The translations under genes were made by a program, and so were the position numbers. From Gemmatimonadota bacterium (GTDB lineage: Bacteria > JAAXHH01), in the NCBI GenBank assembly GCA_009838645.1, contig VXRC01000014.1, positions 18,444-82,443 on the forward strand: 64,000 nt of DNA, in the 5' to 3' direction. Positions 32,714 through 41,212 of this stretch are shown one piece after another. Positions within the stretch are counted from its first letter, which is position 1, and every line of letters begins with the position of its first letter. The notes under the pieces are model-generated. The model was not told the origin of the DNA. It did no database searches and was given only the letters and a program-made list of their open reading frames with translations.

Positions 32714-34948
32714 ATGAGTGCCTTCAGGACGATAATCTGCCTCGGAGCGGCCGCCTTCTGCCTCCATTGGGCATCATCGGGCTGCGCGGGCGCGGGTGCG
32801 CCGAGAACCATTCCCGACGACGCCGACAGCGCGAGCGTGAAAGCATCCGGTCTCGCATTAATGAACGAAGGCGACTACGAAGGCGCCATCGCCTACTACC
32901 GCCGGGCGCTGGCCCTGGACCTGACGGATTCCGAGGCCTTCGGAAACCTGAGCGTGGCCTACTACTACCTGGGCAGATACGACGAGGCGTTGCGGGAAGC
33001 GCTGCAGGCCGTCGTTCTATCGCCCGACGAAATCAACTGGCGGCTCAACCTCGGCGCGATTTATACCCGCAAAGGGAATCACGAAGGCGCGGCGAGAGCC
33101 TATGGCGCGGCCGTCGATATCGCCCGCGGCCTGCCGGAGGCAAACCGCTATCAACTCCGGAACGCCCTGATGGGCCTGGGCCGGTCCAGCGAACTGTCCG
33201 GTTCGTACGGCCAGGCCCTGGACGCGTACGAGGAAGCGCTGGTCTTCGCACCCGATGACGTGGCCATGCTGACCGGAGTCGGCAACATATACTACCGCCA
33301 GGGACGGCTGGACGAGGCCGAGGCGTGGTATCACCGGACGTTGGCACAGGATTCCACGCACGCCGTGGCCAGGTACAATATGGCGCTGGTCTACTCCAGG
33401 ACGGGGAGATACGACGAGGCGTTCCGGCTTCTGGCGGACAACCCCGTGTTGGACAGGCGGCTCGAGAGCGCACTGGAAGGCAGTACCGTAAGCGCCGTGG
33501 ACCGTTCGAAGACCCAGAGCATCGCGGCCTACCGCGCCAGGTTCGGGAAGATGGGCGGCCCCCCGTCTCCCGGCAGCCGGCAGGGACGCCGGCCGCCGCC
33601 CTATGTCCATGTGAGGGGGTTGACCTATTACGAACAAGGCGCGTACGTGGAGGCGAAGCAGGCCTTCGAGCAGGCCCTGGCCGAGGACCCCGGGCTTGCG
33701 GAGGCGCATCTGTACATCGGAAACATCTTTGCACTGCAGGACCGCCACGCCGAGGCGGTCGAAGCCTATGAAACGGCGATCGCCGTCGACGCGCAGTTCT
33801 TCGAAGCCTACAACAACCTGGGCACCATGTATGCCAACATGGACCGGACCGAAGATGCCATGGACGCCTACGGGAAGGCGCTCGCGTTGAACGACCGTTT
33901 CTACGACGCCCGTACCAACCTCGGACTGCTGTACGCGGAGGCGGGCAGACTGGACGAAGCGGTCGAGGAATTCAGGAAGGTCATCCGTGCCGAAGTAGGC
34001 ATCGCCGAGGTCCACAACAACCTCGGCATCGTTTATCTCAGGCAGGGGAAGGATGAAGAGGCCAGCGAACAGTTCAACAGGGCTATCGCGCTTCGAGAGG
34101 ATTTTCCGGAAGCCTACAACAACCTCGCGCTCTCCTACAGCCGGGACGCCGTCGTGGACGACGTGATCGAAACCTGGCGCGGACTCGCGGCCCGATGGGC
34201 GGGCCATGATCCCTCGGCCCGCGTGGGCTTCGACTGGATGCCGCTCCGGCGGGTGGCCGCCCGGTCCTCCGGCGTGGGCGGTGAAGCGCGGTCGGCGTAC
34301 AGGGACGGAGTCGAAGCCGCCTACGGTTACGATCTCGAGGCCGCGCTCTCACACTTCCGGGCATCCCTTGCGGCGCGGCCGGAATGGAACGCCGCTCGGA
34401 TGGCCGTGGCTGCCGTGTTGCTAGCCCAGGGGAAGTGGGAGGAGGCGGCGACAACGGTCGAGAAAGCGATTGACCCGGAAACTGCGGATCCACTGCCCAA
34501 CGCCATCCTGGCCATCGCGAGGGTTTCCGGCGGCGACTTCGAGTCGGCGCTCGAAGCATGGGAGGGCGCGGTACGCCTGGCCGGCGAACCGGACGGTACC
34601 GCTCCGTTGGACGCGCTGACGGCGATGCGTACGAAGACCGAAGCCGCGGGACGGGTGTTGCGCGCCCTGGACCAGGCCGTGGCGCTGCGACCGCGGTTTA
34701 CGACCGCGCATTTCAATGTTGGCCTTGTCAATGATATGCTTCGTCGATACCATCAGGCCATTCGGAGCTACCGGGAAGTCGTCCGCCTCGCCCCGGAACT
34801 GGGCGCCGGACATTTCCGCCTGGGTATCTCTTACTTCCGGATCGGCGATTACGAGCAGGCCCGGGATGCGCTGCGTGAGTATATTCGTCTCTCCGCGGAC
34901 CCCATGCTGCTCCCCCAGGTGGAGACCTTTCTGAACAGATCGGGATAG
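32714..34948 (+). CDS. Secreted or lipid-anchored TPR-repeat protein
   Basis: 744 residues. The N-terminus is a signal peptide with a weak lipobox (WASSGC, Cys at about 24). The rest is almost entirely tetratricopeptide repeats of 34 residues: MNEGDYEGAIAYYRRALALD, YYLGRYDEALREALQAVVLS, YEQGAYVEAKQAFEQALAED, ALQDRHAEAVEAYETAIAVD, YAEAGRLDEAVEEFRKVIRA, YLRQGKDEEASEQFNRAIAL. A few divergent repeats lie in the last third. Such proteins are scaffolds for complexes in the periplasm. The partner is not evident. The unknown protein gene follows after 34 bp. Confidence 0.87.
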   Translation: MSAFRTIICLGAAAFCLHWASSGCAGAGAPRTIPDDADSASVKASGLALMNEGDYEGAIAYYRRALALDLTDSEAFGNLSVAYYYLGRYDEALREALQAVVLSPDEINWRLNLGAIYTRKGNHEGAARAYGAAVDIARGLPEANRYQLRNALMGLGRSSELSGSYGQALDAYEEALVFAPDDVAMLTGVGNIYYRQGRLDEAEAWYHRTLAQDSTHAVARYNMALVYSRTGRYDEAFRLLADNPVLDRRLESALEGSTVSAVDRSKTQSIAAYRARFGKMGGPPSPGSRQGRRPPPYVHVRGLTYYEQGAYVEAKQAFEQALAEDPGLAEAHLYIGNIFALQDRHAEAVEAYETAIAVDAQFFEAYNNLGTMYANMDRTEDAMDAYGKALALNDRFYDARTNLGLLYAEAGRLDEAVEEFRKVIRAEVGIAEVHNNLGIVYLRQGKDEEASEQFNRAIALREDFPEAYNNLALSYSRDAVVDDVIETWRGLAARWAGHDPSARVGFDWMPLRRVAARSSGVGGEARSAYRDGVEAAYGYDLEAALSHFRASLAARPEWNAARMAVAAVLLAQGKWEEAATTVEKAIDPETADPLPNAILAIARVSGGDFESALEAWEGAVRLAGEPDGTAPLDALTAMRTKTEAAGRVLRALDQAVALRPRFTTAHFNVGLVNDMLRRYHQAIRSYREVVRLAPELGAGHFRLGISYFRIGDYEQARDALREYIRLSADPMLLPQVETFLNRSG

Positions 34949-34982
34949 CCGGCGCCGTTGGATCCCAGGAAGATCATTCTAC

Positions 34983-35828
34983 ATGCATATGACGAAAAAA
35001 ACGCTCGAACAGGTCGTCGGTGAAAGGCCGTTTCCCGAATATGCCGACTGGTGGCCGGTAGGCAGCGCGTTCACCGCGTTCATGTCCGACGCTATCGTCA
35101 GCGTATGGAAGGCGCTGGACCCCGACAGCGACGCGCTGAACGAGGTCCGGGAAAGCGCCAAAGGGTACATCCGGACGGTCTACGGCCGGCCGGCCAGGCG
35201 GGGGTTGGTGGAAGCCTTCGTTCACCCGGACGGTGAAACGGCGCTGCAGTCGGGCGAATTCGACGCCCTTTCCTATGCGTTCTACAGGTCGGCCTTCCGG
35301 CACATCGAAAGACATCCGGATCGTTTCGAGGACGGACTGGAACGGGAACGCCGGCTGTTTACCATCCGGGTGGGCAAGTTGTTTTTCGACCACCTGAATC
35401 GTCACCTCGCGCTGGACCTGCCCGAAGGCCTGAACACGCCGGGCCAGCTCGAACAATTGTCCGCCGCCATCGATCGCGTCGGCCGTTTCCTGCACGACCA
35501 GGGATATCTCCGCAGTCACTTCGCCTTCCGATTCGATGTGGACGTCGAGCAAGAAGATACGCGAATCATCCAGCATGCCGATGAAGTTGTCTCCCGTCTG
35601 CAGAAGGGTCGACTGGCCTACGCGCTGTACGAGATGGGCTATCCCGTCATACTGCCCTCCGCGGTCTACCTCTACCACACGATTGGGGAAGCGCAGCATC
35701 ATTCCTCCCGAACCATCGAGAACCTGTTCGGCGAAGTAGGATACGACGCCAGGGAGACGGACGACTTCGATCCCATCGGATATCCATCGGAAATGGTGGT
35801 GGAACTCTGGGAGATCCGCAGCCTGTGA
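34983..35828 (+). CDS. Hypothetical protein, 281 residues, mostly helical
   Basis: I do not recognise the family. The protein is rich in charged amphipathic helices (ALNEVRESAKGYIRTVYGRP, FEDGLERERRLFTIRVGKLFFDHL, PGQLEQLSAAIDRVGRFLHDQG) and has aromatic-rich segments (YADWWPVGSAFTAFM, LPSAVYLYHTIGEAQHHSS). A His-His pair and several acidic clusters could bind metal, but no motif is conclusive. No signal peptide or membrane span. Lying between a TPR protein and a PhyH gene (74 bp ahead) with ordinary codon use, it looks real. Confidence 0.7.
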   Translation: MHMTKKTLEQVVGERPFPEYADWWPVGSAFTAFMSDAIVSVWKALDPDSDALNEVRESAKGYIRTVYGRPARRGLVEAFVHPDGETALQSGEFDALSYAFYRSAFRHIERHPDRFEDGLERERRLFTIRVGKLFFDHLNRHLALDLPEGLNTPGQLEQLSAAIDRVGRFLHDQGYLRSHFAFRFDVDVEQEDTRIIQHADEVVSRLQKGRLAYALYEMGYPVILPSAVYLYHTIGEAQHHSSRTIENLFGEVGYDARETDDFDPIGYPSEMVVELWEIRSL

Positions 35829-35855
35829 AGCGCGCCCGGGCGGACCGACCCGGGC

Positions 35856-35891
35856 GGACCCGCGCCCAAGGGAGGACCCGCGCCCAAGGGA
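35856..35891 (+). repeat. 18-bp perfect tandem duplication carrying the ribosome-binding site
   Basis: Two identical 18-bp units (35856-35873, 35874-35891), each ending in AAGGGA, directly precede the PhyH start at 35903. The duplication gives two AAGGGAGG Shine-Dalgarno sequences in series; the second is 11 to 18 bases from the ATG. Confidence 0.88.
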
Positions 35892-35902
35892 GGACCAGGA
35901 CC

Positions 35903-36730
35903 ATGAAACCCGCAAATCCCGCCACCCTGGTGGATGTCGGCCGATACCCGCTGGAGGACCTCGACAGTCCCGACGGCCAGGCATTTCTTTCATCCTGCCA
36001 ATCCGAGCTCGAGGAGCAATCCATTTGCGTACTCGAAGGGTTTTTGGATTCGCATACGGTGGCCGGCATGGTGCGGGAGACCAGCGCTTTGATCCCGCTT
36101 GGCTACTACTACGACCGGCCGCGCACCAGCTACGAGGGAAACGACTGCGTCGACCGGACCTGGCCCGCCGGCCATCCCCGGACCGTCGAGCATGTCAACC
36201 GCTACCGGCAGGTCCTCAACTACCAGATCCCCAACGACAGTCTCGTGCGCAGCGTATTCCACTGGCCGGCCCTGACCGAATTCGTGCGAAGGGTGCTCGG
36301 GTTCGATACCCTTTACACGAGCGCCTGTCCCCATCTCGCCCTGACTTTGCAGATCGCGCACGAGGGCGACAGCAACGGGTGGCACTTCGATTCCAATAAC
36401 GGCAATATCACGCTGTTGATTCAGGCGCCCGATGCCGGTGGGGCATTCGAATACGTACCGGGCCTCAGAGCGGACTACGACGAACACTACGACGATGTGC
36501 GTGCCGTCTTCAAAGCGCCTGGAAAACACGTTCAACGCACGGACATCCGGCCGGGAACGCTGGTGCTGTTCAACGGCAAATACGCCCTGCACCGGGTGTC
36601 TCCGGTCGGTCCGACGAAACGGCCCCGGATCATCGCGATCTTCAGCTACGACAAGCGCCCTGACCAGTTGTTCTCCCGCGACTACATCGAGATGGTACGC
36701 AGCTTCAGGCAGGACGCGCCCACGGGTTGA
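35903..36730 (+). CDS. PhyH-like Fe(II)/2OG oxygenase with intact H-x-D
   Basis: 275 residues from the ATG at 35903; the open frame to 35825 is repeat-derived. The iron ligands look complete: His161-Phe-Asp163 in NGWHFDSNNGNITLLIQ and distal His230 in FNGKYALHRVSPV, followed by TKRPRIIAIFSY with the Arg for 2-oxoglutarate. A PDAGGAFEYVPGLR segment separates them. The divergence from the other copies here suggests a separate subfamily. Probably hydroxylates a small molecule; substrate unknown. It precedes an amino-acid symporter gene by 57 bp. Confidence 0.82.
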   Translation: MKPANPATLVDVGRYPLEDLDSPDGQAFLSSCQSELEEQSICVLEGFLDSHTVAGMVRETSALIPLGYYYDRPRTSYEGNDCVDRTWPAGHPRTVEHVNRYRQVLNYQIPNDSLVRSVFHWPALTEFVRRVLGFDTLYTSACPHLALTLQIAHEGDSNGWHFDSNNGNITLLIQAPDAGGAFEYVPGLRADYDEHYDDVRAVFKAPGKHVQRTDIRPGTLVLFNGKYALHRVSPVGPTKRPRIIAIFSYDKRPDQLFSRDYIEMVRSFRQDAPTG

Positions 36731-36787
36731 CCCGCGTCCATCAGGCGTAAACGCTCGTAATACCGCGCAGGCCCGGAGTGCCTGGCC

Positions 36788-38179
36788 ATGGACTTCATAG
36801 CACCCTACGTAGTCGCCTTCTCCGACCTGGCATGGTCCTACGTATTCTACCTGGTCATCGGCGGCGGAGCCCTCCTGCTGCTTTATAGCCGCTTCATGCC
36901 GTTCCGGTATGTGAAGCACGCCATCGACCTGGTACGCGGCAGATACGATGATCCCGACGACCCCGGCGACGTCTCCCACTTCAAGGCACTGGTCAGCGCC
37001 CTCTCCGCTACGATCGGCATGGGGAACATATCCGGCGTGGCCATCGCCATCACCGCGGGAGGCCCGGGCGCGATCTTCTGGATGTGGGTCAGCGCGTTCG
37101 TCGGCATGGCGACCAAGTTCTTCACCTGCTCGCTGGCCGTCATGTACCGGGGACGGGACACCGAGAGGCGCATTCAGGGCGGGCCGATGTACGTGATTTC
37201 AGAAGGACTGGGGGGCGCCTGGAAACCCCTGGCCGTCTTCTTTGCGGTGGCCGGGGTCATCGGCTGCTTTCCCTTCCTTCAGCCCAATCAGTTGATCCAG
37301 ATCGTCAGGGACGTCGTATTCGCGCCTTACATGTCTTTCGAAGGCGGCCACTTCAGTTTCGACCTGATCGCCGGTATCATCCTTTCCGTTCTCGTGGCAT
37401 CCGTGGTATTCGGCGGAATTACCCGCATTGCTGAAGTCGCCTCCCGCGCCGTGCCGTCCATGGTGGTCCTGTACATGGTTTCGACCCTGTGGATTATCCT
37501 GTACAACCTGGGCGATGTGCCCCGGTATCTTTCCCTTATCCTGACGGACGCCTTCACCGGATCGGCGGTGGCGGGCGGCGTGGTCGGCACGACCATCATC
37601 ACCGGAGTCCGCCGCGCGGCCCTTTCGAACGAGGCCGGCATCGGTACGGAAGCGTTGGCCCATGGCGCCGCAAAGACCGGCGAGCCGGTCCGTGAGGGCC
37701 TGGTCGCCATGATGGGACCGGTCATCGATACGATGATCGTCTGCACCTGTACCGCGCTCGTGATCCTCATGACCGGCGTTTGGCAGACCACTACGGATTC
37801 CGGGGTGACGCTTACCGCGGGCGCCTTCGAAGCCGCCATGCCCGGTTACGGGGCGTTCGTCCTTACCGTATGTGTCTTCTTCTTCGCCGTTACAACGCTG
37901 TTGACCTACTCCTACTACGGCGCCAAGTGCCTGAGCTTTCTGATCGGCGCCAGGTATGCGAAACTGTATAACGTGGCCTACGTGGTTCTCGTCGTGGTCG
38001 CCTCCGTCGCCTCGATCGACGTGGTGATCAGTTTCGCAGACAGCCTGTTCGCCCTCCTGGCGATTCCGACCATGACTTCCACCCTGCGACTCGCGCCCCG
38101 GGTAATGAACGCGTTCCGGAGGTACAGCGACTCCGCATCGCCTGGTGGAACACAGACCGGCCGGCCGTCTCCGGCATAA
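36788..38179 (+). CDS. Sodium:alanine/glycine symporter, AGCS family
   Basis: 463 residues with about eleven membrane spans. Family marks: FKALVSALSATIGMGNISGVAIAITAGGPGAIFWMW (the AGCS signature region), FTCSLAVMYRG, EGGHFSFDLIAGIILSVLV, RRAALSNEAGIGTEALAHGAAKTGEPVREGLVAM and YSYYGAKCLSFLIG. It imports alanine or glycine with Na+ or H+. It follows a PhyH gene and precedes the tandem TonB receptors after about 200 bp of AT-rich sequence. Confidence 0.93.
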   Translation: MDFIAPYVVAFSDLAWSYVFYLVIGGGALLLLYSRFMPFRYVKHAIDLVRGRYDDPDDPGDVSHFKALVSALSATIGMGNISGVAIAITAGGPGAIFWMWVSAFVGMATKFFTCSLAVMYRGRDTERRIQGGPMYVISEGLGGAWKPLAVFFAVAGVIGCFPFLQPNQLIQIVRDVVFAPYMSFEGGHFSFDLIAGIILSVLVASVVFGGITRIAEVASRAVPSMVVLYMVSTLWIILYNLGDVPRYLSLILTDAFTGSAVAGGVVGTTIITGVRRAALSNEAGIGTEALAHGAAKTGEPVREGLVAMMGPVIDTMIVCTCTALVILMTGVWQTTTDSGVTLTAGAFEAAMPGYGAFVLTVCVFFFAVTTLLTYSYYGAKCLSFLIGARYAKLYNVAYVVLVVVASVASIDVVISFADSLFALLAIPTMTSTLRLAPRVMNAFRRYSDSASPGGTQTGRPSPA

Positions 38180-38233
38180 CCATTTGATTCCGAAATAACG
38201 GCAGATCCGGCAACTTCCTCGCGATGTTACATT

Positions 38234-38251
38234 TGTTTGAAAAATCAAACA
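38234..38251. promoter_or_regulatory. Inverted repeat ahead of the first TonB receptor
   Basis: A 7-4-7 inverted repeat, TGTTTGA / TCAAACA, lies 127 bp before the receptor start, at the left edge of an AT-rich stretch (38230-38300) that contrasts with the GC-rich surroundings. It could be an operator or the end of the upstream transcript; the AT-rich stretch probably holds the receptor promoter. Confidence 0.4.
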
Positions 38252-38377
38252 TTTTGTATTTACAACTTCAAAAATAAACGACATATTGTAGTTACCACCC
38301 ATCCCAAGCCAAATAACCATCTACACGAGGAGGAGGAGTTTTATCGATTCCACCATCCAAGCGTAAGGAGATTCGCC

Positions 38378-41179
38378 ATGATACACCGAAAGTACCTTTC
38401 CTGGTTGACCATTGGGCTGTTCGCCCTGGTCTCGACCGATGCCATGGCCCAGCAGGACCAGGAATTGGAAGGCGTCGACTTCGTCGCTGAAGAGGTGACC
38501 GTGACCGGATCCCGCATCAGGGGCGAAGCCGCAGAATCAACCGCACCAGTAGTCATCCTCGCCAAGACAGAAATTCAGGAAAAAGGGCTCGCCTCCATAG
38601 GCGACGTACTCCAGACCCTCACTGTCCAATCCAACGCCATCAACACCCAGGCCAATAACGGCGGCGACGGATCCACTCGGATCAGCCTCCGCGGACTGGG
38701 CTCCACCCGCACCCTCGTGCTGGTCAACGGCCGCCGTTTCGTGCCGGGTGGAACCGGGGCGAATTCGTCCGTCGATCTGAACTCCATACCGGCCTCCGTC
38801 ATTGATCGGATCGAGGTGCTCAAGGACGGCGCTTCGGCCGTGTACGGTTCCGATGCCATCGGAGGGGTCGTGAACATCATCACGCGATCCGACCTGGAAG
38901 GCGTGGAGTTCGAGTACTACCAGGGGGTCTCGGGCGCTGGCGACGGTGACGTCATCGATGCAAGCGTAACCGCCGGACTGCGGAGCGGAAGGGGCAGCAT
39001 CCTGTTTTCCGCGGGATACCACAACCGCAAGCCCGTCTGGACCGGCGACCGCGATTTCAGCGAGGCGGACAAGAGCTACGACTGGGGGGCGAACGACGGC
39101 ACCTTCACCACCAGCGGCAGTTCGGCCACGCCCGAAGGAACCATCATCGACCGTCTGAGGCAGGAGGGCAACGCGGCCTGGCAGGCGATCGTGCAAAGAG
39201 CTGGTGAGAACGCAGGGTTTTACTTCAACGCTCCATCGGGTGGATGGCGTCCGTTCAACTCCGCCGGAAACTCCCTGGACGGTACGGGCGACCTGTACAA
39301 CTACCAGCCGGAGAATTACCTGTACACGCCGCAGACCCGGTATTCCGCGTTCCTCAGCGGGAATTACCTGTTCAACGACAACCTTACCGGTTTCTTCGAG
39401 GTGTCGTATACCAACCGGCAGTCGGACCAGAAGCTGGCGCCGACCCCGCTGTTCATTATCAGCGAAGGGATCTCGGTATCGGCGGAGAACCAGTACAACG
39501 AGTTCGGCCGCGACTTCATCGACGTGCGCCGGCGGTTCGTCGAGGCGAGCAACCGCAACTTCCTGCAGGACCTCGACACCTACCGGATCGTTCTGGGACT
39601 GGATCACGAGTTCCGGGGATTTGCCGGGGACCTGGCCTTTACCTATGGGCGCACCAGCGGGACTAATGTCAACGAAGGCCGGTTCATCCGGAGCAATATC
39701 GAAATGGCCCTGGGACCCGAATCGGAATGCGTGGGAGGCTGCGTACCCCTGAACCTCTTCGGCGGTCCTGGTACGATCACCGAAGATATGCTGAAGTACA
39801 TCCAGTATACCGGTATTGCAAGAGGCTATACAACGCAGAGAATACTGCAGTACAACCTGACCGGCGACCTGTACGATCTGCCGGCGGGGCCCCTTGCCGT
39901 TGCCGTAGGGGCATCGTCCCGGTGGGAAGCGGGCGGCGCGATTCCCGATCCCATTACCGCGACGGGCAACACCACGGGCAACAAGGAAGAAGCAACCGAG
40001 GGCGATTACTCGGTCCGCGCGGTCTACGCCGAGACCAGCATACCGGTTTACCAGAACGACATGGGCGGCCTGGACATTACGGCCGCCGGGCGGCTGTTCG
40101 ACTACGACACCTTCGGGTCGGATTTCACGTACGAAGCAGGCGCCCGACTCGAACTGCCTCGAGGCCTGGCCCTCCGGTCGACCTTCTCGAAGGCCTTCCG
40201 GGCTCCAAGCATCGCCGAAATGTTTCTGGGCCAGAGCGACAGCTTTCCGCTGGTCAGCGATCCCTGCAGTGTCGTGGACGAAGCCGGCAATCCGCGCAAC
40301 CTGACCTCGCAGCAGATGCGCAATTGCGCGTCCGCGGGGGTCCCCGGGAATTTCGAGGACACCCGGGCGCAGCTCAGGGCCAGAGTCGGCGGATCCACCG
40401 ATCTCGATCCCGAGCGTGCCAACACGATGACGGCCGGTGTGGTATATCAGCCCGAGTTCATCGACAACCTGGATATCGCGGTCAGTTACTACGCCACCAA
40501 GATCGAGGATGAAATCGGCGCACTCGGCGCGGGCCTGATCCTGAGCAATTGCTACTCCCAGGACAACCCGACGGACTGTGACAAGGTCCAGCGTGACGCG
40601 AACAACCTGATCACCAATATCTTCTCGACCGCCACCAACATCGGCGAGACGGAAACCAACGGGCTGGACATCGAGCTGAATTACATCGACGACACGCCCC
40701 TCGGTCTGCTCTCGGCGCGGGTCGAGTCCAACATGCTCTTCGCCTACGACGTGTACCTGCCCGTTCCGGGCGGTTTCGAGCTGGTCGAAGGCAAGGGTTA
40801 CTACGACCTGGGCGTGTTCCCGACCTGGCGGCACAACGCCAATGTCGGGCTGAAGTGGGGCCGGACGTCGGCGGGTGTGAGCTGGCAGTACACCGGCGGA
40901 TTCCAGGAGTGCGAGGACGACGACTGCAAGGGCCTGTACCGCGACGACGTGGATACGACCCCGACGGTCCGGGAGGTGGACGCGAACCACCTCTTCGGCA
41001 TCCAGGGGTCCTACCGGCTGTTCTCCGGGGCCGGAAGCTCCGTGATCACGGTTGGAATCAACAATGTGTTCGACTCGGCGCCCGCGGTGATCTTCAACGG
41101 GTTCCTGGGCACGTCGGACGCTTCGACGTACGACTACCTGGGCAGGTACATGTACATCAGGCTGTCCCACTACCTGTAG
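38378..41179 (+). CDS. TonB-dependent outer-membrane receptor, first of a tandem pair
   Basis: 933 residues from the ATG at 38378, with TAAGGAG 9 bases upstream; the open frame to 38237 is upstream leader. A signal peptide ends TDAMA|QQDQ. A TonB-box-like EEVTVTGSRIRGE leads into the plug (APVVILAKTEIQEKGLASIGDVLQ, GLGSTRTLVLVNGRRF, IDRIEVLKDGASAVYGSDAIGGVVNIIT). The barrel ends in an aromatic strand, YLGRYMYIRLSHYL. It imports an energy-dependent ligand across the outer membrane. No SusD or periplasmic binding partner is next to it. Confidence 0.94.
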   Translation: MIHRKYLSWLTIGLFALVSTDAMAQQDQELEGVDFVAEEVTVTGSRIRGEAAESTAPVVILAKTEIQEKGLASIGDVLQTLTVQSNAINTQANNGGDGSTRISLRGLGSTRTLVLVNGRRFVPGGTGANSSVDLNSIPASVIDRIEVLKDGASAVYGSDAIGGVVNIITRSDLEGVEFEYYQGVSGAGDGDVIDASVTAGLRSGRGSILFSAGYHNRKPVWTGDRDFSEADKSYDWGANDGTFTTSGSSATPEGTIIDRLRQEGNAAWQAIVQRAGENAGFYFNAPSGGWRPFNSAGNSLDGTGDLYNYQPENYLYTPQTRYSAFLSGNYLFNDNLTGFFEVSYTNRQSDQKLAPTPLFIISEGISVSAENQYNEFGRDFIDVRRRFVEASNRNFLQDLDTYRIVLGLDHEFRGFAGDLAFTYGRTSGTNVNEGRFIRSNIEMALGPESECVGGCVPLNLFGGPGTITEDMLKYIQYTGIARGYTTQRILQYNLTGDLYDLPAGPLAVAVGASSRWEAGGAIPDPITATGNTTGNKEEATEGDYSVRAVYAETSIPVYQNDMGGLDITAAGRLFDYDTFGSDFTYEAGARLELPRGLALRSTFSKAFRAPSIAEMFLGQSDSFPLVSDPCSVVDEAGNPRNLTSQQMRNCASAGVPGNFEDTRAQLRARVGGSTDLDPERANTMTAGVVYQPEFIDNLDIAVSYYATKIEDEIGALGAGLILSNCYSQDNPTDCDKVQRDANNLITNIFSTATNIGETETNGLDIELNYIDDTPLGLLSARVESNMLFAYDVYLPVPGGFELVEGKGYYDLGVFPTWRHNANVGLKWGRTSAGVSWQYTGGFQECEDDDCKGLYRDDVDTTPTVREVDANHLFGIQGSYRLFSGAGSSVITVGINNVFDSAPAVIFNGFLGTSDASTYDYLGRYMYIRLSHYL

Positions 41180-41212
41180 GCTGAACGTACGGTAAACAGA
41201 CGGGTCCCGGTA

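Noticed and set aside
38237..38377. N-terminal extension of the first TonB receptor
   Set aside because: It is AT-rich leader that contains an inverted repeat. The ATG at 38378 has a strong ribosome-binding site and starts a signal peptide.
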